In this document: positions 13,128 to 23,253 of the stretch, piece by piece | How positions within the stretch are numbered: the first letter of the stretch is position 1 | Layout of the letters: each line of letters begins with the position of its first letter | Source of the DNA: Bilabrum cf. latius | Lineage: Eukaryota > Bigyra: Bicosoecida > Bigyra > Bicosoecida | Reading direction: 5' to 3' | DNA: 64,000 nt | NCBI GenBank assembly: GCA_965178125.1 | Contig: OZ237744.1 | Coordinates: 62,001 to 126,000 of the forward strand | Notes under the pieces: model-generated | The model's database searches: none | Told to the model about the DNA's origin: nothing | What the model saw: only the letters and a program-made list of their open reading frames with translations | Program-made: the position numbers and the translations under genes

Positions 13128-13581
13128 GGCCCTTTGGTTGCGTCCAGCGGTCGGGTGATCCGTCGGCGTTCAAGACGATGGTGGGCCTGAAGACCACTGG
13201 CGGTGCCGTGAAGAAGGAGATCAAATGATGCTTGACGAGGCGTAGGCTTTGGATGATGAGGGGGTCAGTGCTGTGTTGTGCGGATCAGGGTCTGTATTGA
13301 ATGTACAGAGCGTGACGCCCGGTTCGATGGCCTGACGACAGTCGGTATCCATGGTGCTGCCTGCCTGCTCTCAGCCAGTATTTTTCGCCAGATGCGTGCT
13401 GTCACCGCAGAACGGCTACACGACTGATCAAATGTCTTCGTCGGCGTAAGCAATACAGCCAATACAATGAGGATCTGAACTTGAAGGCCAAAACGCCTCG
13501 GATCCTATTTGTAACGTTATGATACAACGAAAAACAGGATTCACGTGGACGACATTACACTTTGAGGAAAGAACGGGCGAT
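13128..13581. other. Intergenic region containing a duplicated carrier-gene tail
   Basis: 454 bp between the UGA of the lyase-like gene and the ATG of the phosphate carrier. The only recognised content is the 58-bp copy of the carrier 3' coding end at 13167-13224. No other ORF, RNA gene or repeat was recognised. Confidence 0.6.
13167..13224 (+). repeat. 58-bp exact copy of the 3' coding end of the phosphate carrier
   Basis: Bases 13167-13224 match 14908-14965 without a mismatch by eye. In frame the copy reads FKTMVGLKTTGGAVKKEIK and then UGA, whereas the intact gene adds Asp-Ser-Lys before UAA. Nothing upstream of the copy looks like the rest of the carrier. It is therefore an isolated gene-tail fragment, from a partial tandem duplication, a deleted paralogue or ectopic repair. 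Confidence 0.9.
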
Positions 13582-14978
13582 ATGGCTTTCCGCGCTCTTT
13601 TCCCCGCCACTGCCGTCGCTGGTGCCGCATCTCTGATGTACTCTAACCAGAAGCGCCGCGAGAACATGGCGCTCTCTGCGGTTGAGTCGCTGGAGCTGTC
13701 GCGCCCGGCAGTGCGTGCCACCTCGGGAGCTGGCGAGGGCGCGCACGATGCCACTTACTACATGAAGTGCATGGTTGGCGGTCTCCTTTCTTGCGGGGTA
13801 ACTCATACCGCCGTAGTCCCCCTCGATATTGTGAAATGCCGCATGCAGGTGAGAAGAACAGGTTGAAACCATGCCCCGCGTTTGCGACAGGGCACCGCAC
13901 TCGTGTCGCATCACACACACATCACCGAGGTGCCTATAGTCAGGCCGCAGCTTGATTATATTCTCAATTTGTGTATTTCTTTGGGGCTCATGTCTGAATC
14001 GAATGCATCCAGGAGCCCGCATCTCAGTTCGATGTGTGCACACTCCGCGACGTATCTTGACTTGCCATGGGCGATAGCCCTGCTTTGACGGTGCAATGAT
14101 TACCAGAACCAGCGATGTTAATATTAATACAAGAAATCAAGATGCTGTCGACGCTGTGTCTCCATGGCCTATCGCAGACTAACCCCGAGGTGTACACTGG
14201 TCTCTTCTCCGGTCTGTCCAAGCTGTCAGCGGAGGGAACCAGCAGCCTCGCCATCGGGTGGCTGCCCACCTTTATCGGGTACTCCATGCAGGGCGTGTGC
14301 AAGTTCGGATTCTACGAGCTCTTCAAGGACGTCTACGCCGGCGCCATCGGCGAGCCCAACGCCACCACTTACAGGCAGATCGTGTGGCTGGCCGCGTCCG
14401 CCTCGGCTGAGTTCATCGCCGACATCGCGCTGGTGCCCATGGAGGCCATCAAGGTGCGCATGCAGACTTCGCCCCCAGAGGCCAAGTTCCCCACCGACCT
14501 GGGCTCGGCCATGGCCAAGGTGAACGCCGAGGAGGGCACTGCTGGCTTCTACAAGTCCCTGCAGCCTCTGTGGGGCCGCCAGATCCCGTACACGATGATC
14601 AAGTTCTTCGCATTCCAGCAGGTGGTGGAGATGTTCTACACGTACTTCCTGACTCGCCCCAAGGAGGAGTACTCCAAGGTGACCCAGCTGGGCGTGACCT
14701 TCGGTGCCGGCTACATCGCCGGTGTGTTCTGCGCGGTGGTGTCGCACCCCGCTGACACGATCGTGTCGAAGCTGAACCAGAACGACAGCGCTACGATCGG
14801 CGGGATCGTGGAGGAGATGGGCATGTACAACCTGGCCACCAAGGGCCTGGGCGTGCGCATCCTCATGATCGGTACCCTGACCGGCCTGCAGTGGTGGATC
14901 TACGACACGTTCAAGACGATGGTGGGCCTGAAGACCACTGGCGGTGCCGTGAAGAAGGAGATCAAGGACTCCAAGTAA
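13582..14978 (+). CDS. Mitochondrial phosphate carrier (SLC25 family)
   Basis: Inner-membrane carrier importing phosphate for ATP synthesis. Exons are 13582-13848 and 14178-14978, with a 329-bp GT-AG intron at CRMQ|TNPE; total 355 aa, normal for the family. The N-terminus (MAFRALFPATAVAG) looks like a matrix-targeting or leader region. Three carrier repeats are visible through PLDIVKCRMQ, PMEAIKVRMQ and HPADTIVSKL. The phosphate-carrier hallmark GWLPTFIGYSMQG, with KFGFYELFK, is present. There is no in-frame UAG. The UAA stop lies inside a donor-like AAGTAAGT, so a further 3' exon cannot be excluded. The codon bias is strong and GC-ending, consistent with high expression. Confidence 0.95.
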
Positions 14979-15550
14979 GTTCCTTGCGACGATTGCGTGG
15001 CTTCGTGGCGTGCCTGCTACCGCCATTCGGCGACTGGTAGGCCTGCCGCGCTGCTTGGAGCATGCTTCTGACCGCCGATTGGATCAGATGTGCTGTTTGG
15101 TCGTGTGCGCCCAGCCAACAATGCTACAAGGTAGCATTTTGTGAATGGATTAGGGGTAGTGGAGGGTGGAGTTCGGTGCCTTGCTGACTGGCTGGTGTTG
15201 ACGCCTACAAACGCTTCTGAACAGAATTTTTGTCGGCAGCGATACATGTCCGGGTTCCAGCTGTCAACTTTAGCTGCTTGTCGTTGCAATCCTTCCCCTA
15301 CTGCCCAGTGTGTTGTCGGTGGTCGACCGTGACAAGTACTGTGTGAGACTCAGGCTATTGTGGCTTGCTGGGTGCATACAACTCGCGAAATTTCATTCCT
15401 ACGCGATACCTATTGAATAACGATCGATAATCTATGGGTTTATGTGGCTCAGTCCCCATGATTGTTGTGCATTCAGAGTATAGGTTGCATGTTGCTCCAG
15501 ATCCGCATGAGCCACCCGATTCGCCCCCATTCCTTTCATCTAAAGGAACC
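14979..15550. other. Intergenic region, nothing recognised
   Basis: 572 bp between the phosphate carrier and the kinase. Composition is more AT-rich than the flanking exons. No supported ORF, RNA gene or repeat was found. It presumably holds the carrier's 3' UTR and the kinase promoter. Confidence 0.5.
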
Positions 15551-17212
15551 ATGGGTTAGCCTTGGAACAGAGCTGGGCGTGCTGCTTCATACGGTCGATC
15601 CCCATCGGATCGCGCCAGGCTACTGGACCGGCAGACCTCAGACAGCTCCTTGAACGGTACAGCTTTGGTGAGTGCGCCCTTGGCGCCCGCTTCGGCTAGC
15701 CCCACCCTTGGTGCAGCCAGAGCAAGAGCAGGAAGCGCTGCATTTCCACGAGATCGTCTTCCACAGACGAGGCAGCGCTCGTCGTCCATGTAGCGCTGGA
15801 ACATGCTGCCGAAGGTTGCTTGGAAGGAGCTTGATGTGGAATCGGCCTTCCTCGTCGGAAGGGGCGGCTACGGGCGCGTTTGGCGCTGTAGACACGTACC
15901 TTCTGGCCGCGATGTTGCTCTCAAGTTGTATGAGCACCCCATGGGGCGCGATGCTGGGGGGCTGCGGCAGTACGCGCAGGCGGCCATCCGCGAGAAGCGA
16001 GCTCTGGTTGCCCTGCGAGATGTCCCCTTCGTGGCGGCAGTTCTGGGCCTCACCCTCGGCGGAGGCAGGCCAGGGTTCTTAATCGAGCTTGCAGAGGGGG
16101 GCGAACTGTTCGCGGGGTTGCAGGATGGGCCCCTGGCAGGCGGCACGGGGTTCGGTGGCGGTGGCGGTGCCTCGGGTGTCGGCAGGGAGCCGCCGCAGGC
16201 CCCGCTGGTCGCGCGAAGGTTCGCTGAGGAGGCCGTGAAGTTCTACGCAGCCGAGCTGACGGTGTGCTTGGAGGGCATCCACCGGCAGGGCTACGTGTAT
16301 CGGGACCTTAAACCGGAAAACGTGGTGCTGACGAGGGCAGGTCACGTCCGATTGGTCGACTTCGGGTTTGCGGAGCCGACCGACCGCAACGGGAGAGTCA
16401 AGGGGCGCGTGGGAACGAGGGAGTTCCTGAGCCCAGAGGCGCTCATGCCGCAGGCGCTGGAACTCGGAATCACAAAGGCGGTCGACTGGTGGGCGCTTGG
16501 CTGCCTCTTGTTCGAGCTGGCCACGGGCCAGGTACCGTTTGCTGCGGGAGCATTGAACAAGCACGAGGCATACCTCGACATCATTTCGAAGCCCCTAAGG
16601 TTTCCATCGCACGTGTCTTCCTCCCTCAAGGGCTTTCTCATGTCCTTGCTTGACAGAAACTTCGACTAGCGGCTGCGGACCGGCGAGCAGGTCAGGGGGC
16701 ACTCCTTCTTCCGAGGCGTCGAGTGGCCGCACGTGAGGGATGGCAGGCTAGTGCCTCCGGTGCCTCCCGTCCCACCGATGCCGCCGCTGCGAGACTCCGT
16801 GCCTGCCCCTGCCCCAGGGAACAACAGGCACAGGCACCAGGGTTCCCACTTGAGGCAGGAAGCCAATGGGGGCGGTGTTGGAGGCTCGTCTTCGCCCCAG
16901 AGAGGCAGCGCCCGCAGGGTGATACCGTCTTCGCCCTCGTCTTCGGCCTCGGCCTCAGCCTCGGCCTCGACGGGTCTATCCGCTCACTAGCGAGACAACG
17001 GGCTGCCGCTGACCAGCGGTGCTGCCGGCCGGTCTGGGGCCGGGGGTGGTCCTTCGAAGCTGGGGAGCCCGGCGGGGGCGAGAGCTGCAGCGCTCAGGTC
17101 CGTGTCTGGCAGGTCGGTTGGCCGGGGCTCTTCCCGGCGGGTGGTTCGCGCGGGCGGTTGGCCCGAGGATGGACTCACTGTGGACCCAGTGGTGCTCTCG
17201 GAATTCATGTGA
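15551..17212 (+). CDS. AGC-like serine/threonine protein kinase
   Basis: A single exon of 553 aa, UGA stop. The ATG at 15551 lies in a good context and starts MG, a possible N-myristoylation site. The kinase domain begins near residue 100: glycine loop GRGGYGRV (103-110), VALK lysine 125, catalytic YRDLKPEN with Asp252, and DFG Asp270. These are followed by GTREFLSPEAL and DWWALGCLLFELATG, the PKA/PKG-like pattern. The usual AGC RLG-FF tail appears as RLRTG...HSFFRGVEW. A UAG sits directly before RL (16667, residue 373), where AGC kinases carry K, Q or E, which supports glutamine. Other sense UAGs are at 15557, 15791 and 16988. The C-terminus is low-complexity (Pro and Ser-Ala runs). The activation loop has a Gly-rich neighbour insert (about residues 196-211). 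Confidence 0.88.
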
Positions 17213-17498
17213 CGTGCTTCAAAGGTCTGGAAGCACCCGGCGCCTGCCGTGCCCGTCCGATGGATGCGTATGCACGCGCAGTACTTTTTGCCCTTAGTTA
17301 CATCCAGCCATATTCAATTCGGCTGGCTCAGCATCAAAACAAGCAAAAATGTCGCAGGCCCATCAAGAAAGAGCAATCGCCAGCCCCACAACTTCCATGA
17401 TGCCCGTGGCGCTTGGCGGGCGACATTGCCAGCCAAGACCAACACCAATGCTCGATCACACACCATCCCAAAGCCAAGTTAGTCACCGAAACGACGCA

Positions 17499-19039
17499 TC
17501 AGGATGTATTGATAGGGTCGTACATGCTCCCTCCCGAGCCTCTGCCGCCTTCCGTCCTGGTCCCACTTGAATCGGCGGCCGTGGGCGGCGCACCGGCCCC
17601 ATCCTCACCCACTGGGGGCGGCAGCAGCAACGGCTGGTCTCCACCCTCCCCATGGATACTCGCGCCGCTCGGCCGCCGGATCGGATCACCGCCCCCTGCC
17701 TGCCCTCCTTCCTCCTCGTCCCCACCGGCCCCCGCCCGCCCACCTCCGGCCTCGTCGTTGTCGAACCCTGCGTCCTGCTCGTCGTACGGCCAGGGCCTCC
17801 TGCAAACAGGGCAGGAATCGTTCGTCTTGAGCCACTCGCGGAGCGCCTGCGCCCCGAAGAGGTGGTTGCAACCGGGAAACTCCGACACCTCGTCTCCTTC
17901 TCGGAACGCCTCGAGGCTGATGGGGCAGCTCTCGCCCTCGCCCTCGCCCTCCGACTCCGCCCCAGATCCGCCAGTCTGCTGCTACTGACCAGCGGCTGCG
18001 GCGGTCTGGTGCGCGGGATCCTCCCCTGCGCCCGCACCAGCACTCGTCACACCAGTCGTCTGGTCGTTCGGCCTGCCGCCGCCCTCCTCCAAGGCGTTCT
18101 GCCGCGCCCCCTCCCTGTCCGCAGCACGGTACCGGAACACCGTCAGTTGATCCAGCCGCTACCTCTGCATACGCCTGCGGGTGGCGGGGTCCCGGAGGGG
18201 AATATATCCGAACAGTTCCTCTTCGTCTTCGAAATCGAACCTTCGTCGGTACATCACGCGGTAGGCGTACCTACACAGCACGGCCATGCACGTGCACGCG
18301 ATGATGCCTCCGCCCACCGAGATAGCCACCATGAGGACCAGCTGGAACATGGAGGTGGACGTGCACGGCGTGTTGAGACGAAGCGACATGGACTCCGAGG
18401 TGGCACCGCAGGTGGATGGCGATCCAACGGTGTCATTTGCCGCGCACGTTCTCTGAAGCACGCTCAAGATGCCATCCTCGATCTTTTCGCCAATTCCATG
18501 TTGCATGTTGCACGGCCCGCCTTCGCAGCAGGAGAATGGAAAGCAAAACTGCAGCACGTCCACTAGATTCTCCTCGCCCGTGAAGGGAGATTTCCAGTCA
18601 GCGGACGCTGATACTACCGTGCACCAGCCCGCACCAATACCTGTACAAATATCGCTGAATGCATCCTAAGCCGCAGCATTCGGGGTGAGAGTGACCTGCG
18701 ACCGCCGAGATTGGCAAACGATTTGCAAGCAACGATCTCCAAACCAAGCACAAGCTGTGGCACCGCAGCACTTTGAGAGGGGCGCATCGCATTCAAACCT
18801 GTCGTGCTTACCTATCTTGCGTAACCGCCGAATCCTTGTGCGCTGCCAGAGGCTCGCAACCGTCGTTGCTCCTGAAGCACGTCAGCCTACATCGTATCAA
18901 AGTATTGCAGGTACGCCGATGTGAGATTGACATTCGCAAACAACTTATCGACATCATCGCTACACTAGCTTGCTTGTGAAGCCGGTAAAGATGCGGCCGC
19001 AAAAACGGCTGCGAATATTGCTATTGAACTCCCCGTCAT
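17499..19039 (-). CDS. Secretory-pathway membrane protein with cytoplasmic degenerate RING-like domain
   Basis: Exon 1 is 19039-18812 and exon 2 is 18695-17499; total 474 aa, UGA stop. The N-terminal signal peptide (MTGSSIAIFAAVFAAASLPA) precedes a Cys-rich lumenal domain. A membrane segment follows (FQLVLMVAISVGGGIIACTC, about 18350-18290), then a basic/acidic cytoplasmic stretch. A RING-H2-like region near 17910-17780 reads CPIS...CNHLF...WLKTNDSCPVCRRPW. The second Cys, the second His and the following Cys of a canonical RING are replaced (S, G, A). Zinc binding and E3 activity are therefore doubtful. Sense UAGs: 18965, 18887, 18812, 18666, 18159, 17982. The last lies in CAG-TAG-CAG-CAG. 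The exon 1 junction is supported by matching phase 0 and GT-AG ends. Confidence 0.75.
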
Positions 19040-19269
19040 GGTGATTGCACCTGCAGTCCAACCGGGCTCAAGGCAACTTCAGGCAACTAAACCCAAACTA
19101 AATCCTATATTTGCTCGAGATAATTCAAATTTCACTCAAAAAATCGCAGTGAGTATGCAAAACCGCAGCAACAGGTTGCCCTTTCCCGGGCATGTCTGGC
19201 CCCGTCACGGAACCAAGAAAATGCGCGGCGCCGCACGCGACCAAGGAAACTGACGGCCGAATCAAACGA

Positions 19270-20385
19270 TCACGTGCTCCGTGCTTTCTTTGCGCCTCCT
19301 CCAGCTTTACCCCCTGAAGTCCTGCCGCGCTTGGAGCCAGCCTCTCCCCCCCCGTCCCCATCCATCCCGCCACCGGCCTCGTCGTCATCGTCCACCATCG
19401 CCGACGACGAGATCTGGATGCCCTTGCCGCCACCTGCCGCGGATGCAGCCCCCGCCAGTGCCTCAGTGAGCGACATCTCATACCTGGCTTGCTCGAGCTT
19501 CTTCAGGGAGTACCTGCGGTGTGATGGGTGGATGGGAGAGTCCGTTGTGATTGATGGTTTGTGCATACACACTCCAGCGTGCTCGCAGTTGCTGCAAGTC
19601 TGCAACCGCAGTGCACCGCGTGCATGGCACCCTGAACCTGCATACATATATGCACGGCTGGCATTGGCTAGTTTCAGGAATAGGGGCATGGGAGCAGGAT
19701 AACGCGGGAACTCTAGGAAGGAGGGCAGAGGCAGCAGGTTTGGTACCACCAGGACGTCTGCTCACTTCAGCCCATCGCTCTTCTTCCGCAGAGACCCATT
19801 CCGGAAATCAAACCCAAGAACAGCTGCAGACAGCTGCTCCACTGCCTCCAAAGCGCGCTCCACGGCTGCAGTGTCCCTCTTCGCAGCACGCCGGATGGCC
19901 CATCGGACAGACTCCCCGGCGAAGTCCAACACGCCCCCAAGGTACTCGTCGCGGCTGCAAGGCTTCACTTCATCCATACGAGGGATACGGTTTGTGCGCA
20001 GCCAGCACTGGAACACTCGCGCCTCGGCGTACTCCTCCAGGGCAGCTGCCAATGACCCATGCCGCAGATGGGGCAGTCTCTCTGTAACCGGCAGCAGCTC
20101 TTCGTTTGCAATCTTTACGGCCTCCTCGAGCAACTAGTTTGCACGATCATTTTCTTCTCGATGCAGACAATAAATTGCTACTTTGGAATTCTTGAGGACA
20201 TCCCTCGAACGCTTGATGATGCCATCTCGTACCTAGTCGTCGTCTGCCATCTCCTTCGCGAGGGAAGCGAAATGCGCACTGTCCACAACCTAGACGGCAT
20301 CAGGCACAGTCGCTGGCTGCGATGCAGCAGCCGAAGAAGCTGATGCGCTTCCTGTAATTCCACTCGAACTGCTCGAGGCGGCCAT
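19270..20385 (-). CDS. Translin-associated factor X (TRAX)-like protein
   Basis: Exon 1 is 20385-19766 and exon 2 is 19513-19270; total 287 aa against 290 in human TRAX. TRAX pairs with translin to form the C3PO endoribonuclease, which processes small RNAs and tRNA. Family signatures: IIKRSRDVLKNSK...YCLHR, LEEYAEARVFQ, RDEYLGGVLDFAGES, GSLRKKSDGLKY. The catalytic acids of TRAX are conserved, as Glu118, Glu121 and Asp154 here. The C-terminus adds a Gly/Asp tract and a basic KRGR...KKAR stretch that could be a nuclear signal. The intron falls within DGLK|YSLKK. Sense UAGs: 20290, 20233, 20134; the stop is UGA. No translin gene is visible in the window. Confidence 0.88.
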
Positions 20386-20686
20386 GGCAGCAAACGAACA
20401 CTACTAGGAAGGCCTCAACGCAAATGTCCTGACTCGGCCCGCCAAGCCCGAAAAATTGATGTGAGAGCAAACACGGAGCCTCTGAATCGCGCGCGCTGAC
20501 CAGAGAACTGCCACTCTGAACGATCCGCTTGGAGCCAATCCGGCCTGACGAGTGCTGCAGCGAAGAGATGGCTGTGCACTGCGGCTTGGTAGGCTCGCAC
20601 TGGCCGGTTGGTTGGGCACCGCCGTCGTGCAGAGGAACGAATAACTCACAAATAACCGCAGCTGCTTGCTCAATACACGAATTACA
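20386..20686. other. Intergenic region, nothing recognised
   Basis: 301 bp between the TRAX start and the GT8 stop, both minus strand. It should contain the TRAX promoter and the GT8 3' UTR. I see no ORF, RNA gene or repeat. Confidence 0.5.
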
Positions 20687-23095
20687 TCACTCGTGAACAA
20701 TCACAGGCCCTGCCATGGTGGTCCTGGTCGGCAGCCGAGCCGCCTCTGCGTCTGGATCCCCCGCCCTCCGTGCCTCCTCCCCGCCCATGCCCCTGTAGAA
20801 CTTGCTGTACCACAGCGCCACGGGTTCTCGGAGGCATGCCTTGTCCCCCACACGCTCCTCCATCCCGAGCTTGTGATCCTCCTGGCTGTCCAGACCCGCT
20901 GGCTTCTTGCCCATCGACGTGAAGTGCATGGTGAACACCCCGTCGTCGTACCCCGTGGGTCCCTCCCTGGGCCTCCAGGCCTTCCTCGCTTCAGAATCAT
21001 TCGCGTGGGGCTCGTAGGGAATCCGCACCATCAGCTGGGACCCGTACAGGAGCTCCTTCTCTTCCGCTGTCAGGGGGCGGAAGTGCCCTGTGGACTTGGA
21101 CGAGCCATTACCACTGCCACCGACCGTCGCATTCCCCTTCGATTGATTCTCCTTCTCTATTTGCTCGTCACCGGCTGCATCCTTTGATTCTTGCTCACTT
21201 TTTTCGCCGGTCAGCTGCCTGCTGCTGCCAGCAGCAACAGCACGCCAAGTGCCGTTCCAGAACGATTTGACTACCTCCACTGGGGGCTACTCTGGCCACG
21301 TGCCATGGATATGCCGCGTTAGGGGCCGCAGCTGCTACTTGGCATTCTTTGAAGGCAAAGTCAGAAGCCCTCTACTCTAGGCCCCAGCGTCCGCTTCCGC
21401 GACCAATTCCTTGTCCTTGCCTGCCCCTTCATGGCTCTCCGCGCCTGCTTCCGTCCCGTTGTCCTTGCCTGCCCCTTCACGGCTCTCCGCGCCTGCTTCC
21501 GTCCCGTTGTCCTTGCCTGCCCCTTCATGGCTCTCCGCGCCTGCTTCCGTCCCGTTGCCTTCACCCGTGCTGTGCTTCTATACATTGCCCTTACCTTGCC
21601 CCGTTCGCTTCGCCCTCCTCTCCGCAGCCAGCTCGTAGAACCTCCTCAGGGGAGGCAGCGGCTTGTCCACGGGCCTGCCCTTGCCGCAGGGCACGGGCAG
21701 CGCGGGGTCGCACCCGATGGCCCGGAGGTACCCCGGGATGGCCTCTTTCTTGTCATAGTCGAACCCGGGCGGGTGCATGGGCGGGCCGTACCACTCGTCA
21801 TACGCCGCGCTCGGTGGCCGCGCCTCCCTCTCTTTCTTGGAGGCGTTGAGGGGCGCGGGCCAGCGCATCCTCAGCCTGGCCAGGAGGTCGAATTCCACCT
21901 TGCGCCTGGCACGGGAATGCTCGGGGGCGGACCGAAGTATGCGCTCTTCGCGTGGGGTTGCAACCGCCCGCCAGGGCTCTGCGAATCCGGCCTCCACCGC
22001 GCTAGCCCGGGACAATCCCAGCCACTTGGAGTTGCACACACACATGTAGGCGATCTGGTCGTACCTGGGGTCCAGGAAATGGATCAGGGGCATGCCTTTC
22101 TGCCTCCTCTCCAGCTCCTTCTCGGGCAAATAGCCCTTGGGTATGGCGGCCGGTGCCCCCTTCCTGGGGTCCTTCCGCTGCCCCTTGGCGTAGTCGGGGT
22201 CGACGTACTGGACGTTGGGAATGTAGCCGTGGTCCTGGTCTGCAGTGTAGGGCCAGTAGTCTGTAGGGTCACCCTCGTGCCACGTCTTAGTGTACACCGA
22301 CCGAATGACGGCCATGTCTCCCTGCCGCCACTCCTCCTTCTGTGGGAGTGGCTTGTGCATCATGTCCTCGAAGAACTTGATCCTTTCCTTGGACGGCTTG
22401 AGGCTCCAGGTGCCCCCGCCCACCTTGCCGCCCTCGTTCTCGTTGCAAGCGTTCCCAGTTAGCGCGCAGATGAGCTCGTCATCCGTGAGCAGCAGGTGGT
22501 CTATGTTCCTCTGCACGATGATGTCCGAGTCCATCCAGAGCACCTTGTCAAACTCGTAAAAGCCCCACACCTTGAGCTTGCTGAGAGCCACGCCCCAGAA
22601 CGTGTTCAGCCCGCCCGCTACCTGTTTATTGTACTTTGTTTCTTTGAAGGCGTCTACCACTCGCACTTGGACGCCGAGCCGGTGAAACGCACGCAAATAC
22701 GCAGGTGAGGCCACTGCAAGCGGGCTCCTCGATGAGCCACACGATGTCTCGCCTTGCAGCAGCACGCTTTCCGCGTTCATCTTGCAGTACTGTGAACCCG
22801 TTGTTGGCTGGACTAGCATCGCAATTAGATTCGGTACCTGAGTTCCTACGTCCCGAAGACTCTGGAAGAGAGCCACGGCATTTCTGGCCGAATCGTCAGT
22901 TGCTGCCATCGTAACTATAGCTTTTCTCGACAGGTCGCTAGTCGCTAGCATTGCAGACATGAGACCACTGGATCGTAAATTGCGGCTGCTTCCATTAATT
23001 GCAGGGCGTGAAGGCCCAGAACTAGTATGCAATCCAACGGAGACTGGTGTGTACGCCACACAAACGGCTACTGCTACAACCCAAGCTAGCCCCAT
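20687..23095 (-). CDS. Family 8 glycosyltransferase (glycogenin/galactinol-synthase fold), type II membrane anchor
   Basis: A single exon of 802 aa, UGA stop. ATG at 23095 begins MGLAWVVAVAVCVAY, a signal anchor typical of Golgi transferases. The GT8 domain starts at about residue 58 (KAIVTMAATDD). The DxD metal site WMDSDIIV is at residues 189-191, preceded by KLKVWGFYEFDKVL. Conserved NACNENEG..GGGTWSLKPS, HEGDPTDYWPY and IHFLDPRY regions follow. The C-terminal third is a Lys/Glu-rich low-complexity tail with three 16-residue repeats. The fold transfers sugars from UDP- or GDP-sugar donors, but donor and acceptor cannot be told from sequence. Sense UAGs: 21578, 21377, 21335, 21287, all in the tail. 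Confidence 0.85.
21411..21554 (-). repeat. Three tandem 48-bp in-frame repeats in the GT8 gene
   Basis: Units 21411-21458, 21459-21506 and 21507-21554. Units 1 and 3 are identical; unit 2 differs by one base (His/Arg codon). Each encodes 16 residues of the type GAGKDNGTEAGAES(H/R)E. A degenerate partial unit adjoins the right end. The period is a multiple of three, so the frame is kept. Confidence 0.95.
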
Positions 23096-23253
23096 ACTGG
23101 AGTATGTTTCCAAGACCCTGGAGCAAGAGAAATCAAGCAAGGAAAGAAATAAAATCACGAGAGAGAGAGAATAGATATATATGTATCAAAGCACACACTA
23201 CCCAACTGCAACGACCACCCCGTGGGGCAATCGCATCAGGTAGGTCGAACGGA

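Noticed and set aside
18799-18812. A 13-nt intron (GTAAGCACGACAG) in the RING-like gene
   Set aside because: A normal 116-bp intron from the same donor to the acceptor at 18696 keeps phase and joins two coherent coding regions.
23158-23182. GA and AT microsatellites as mobile-element borders
   Set aside because: Short simple repeats with no terminal inverted repeats, target-site duplication or transposase nearby.
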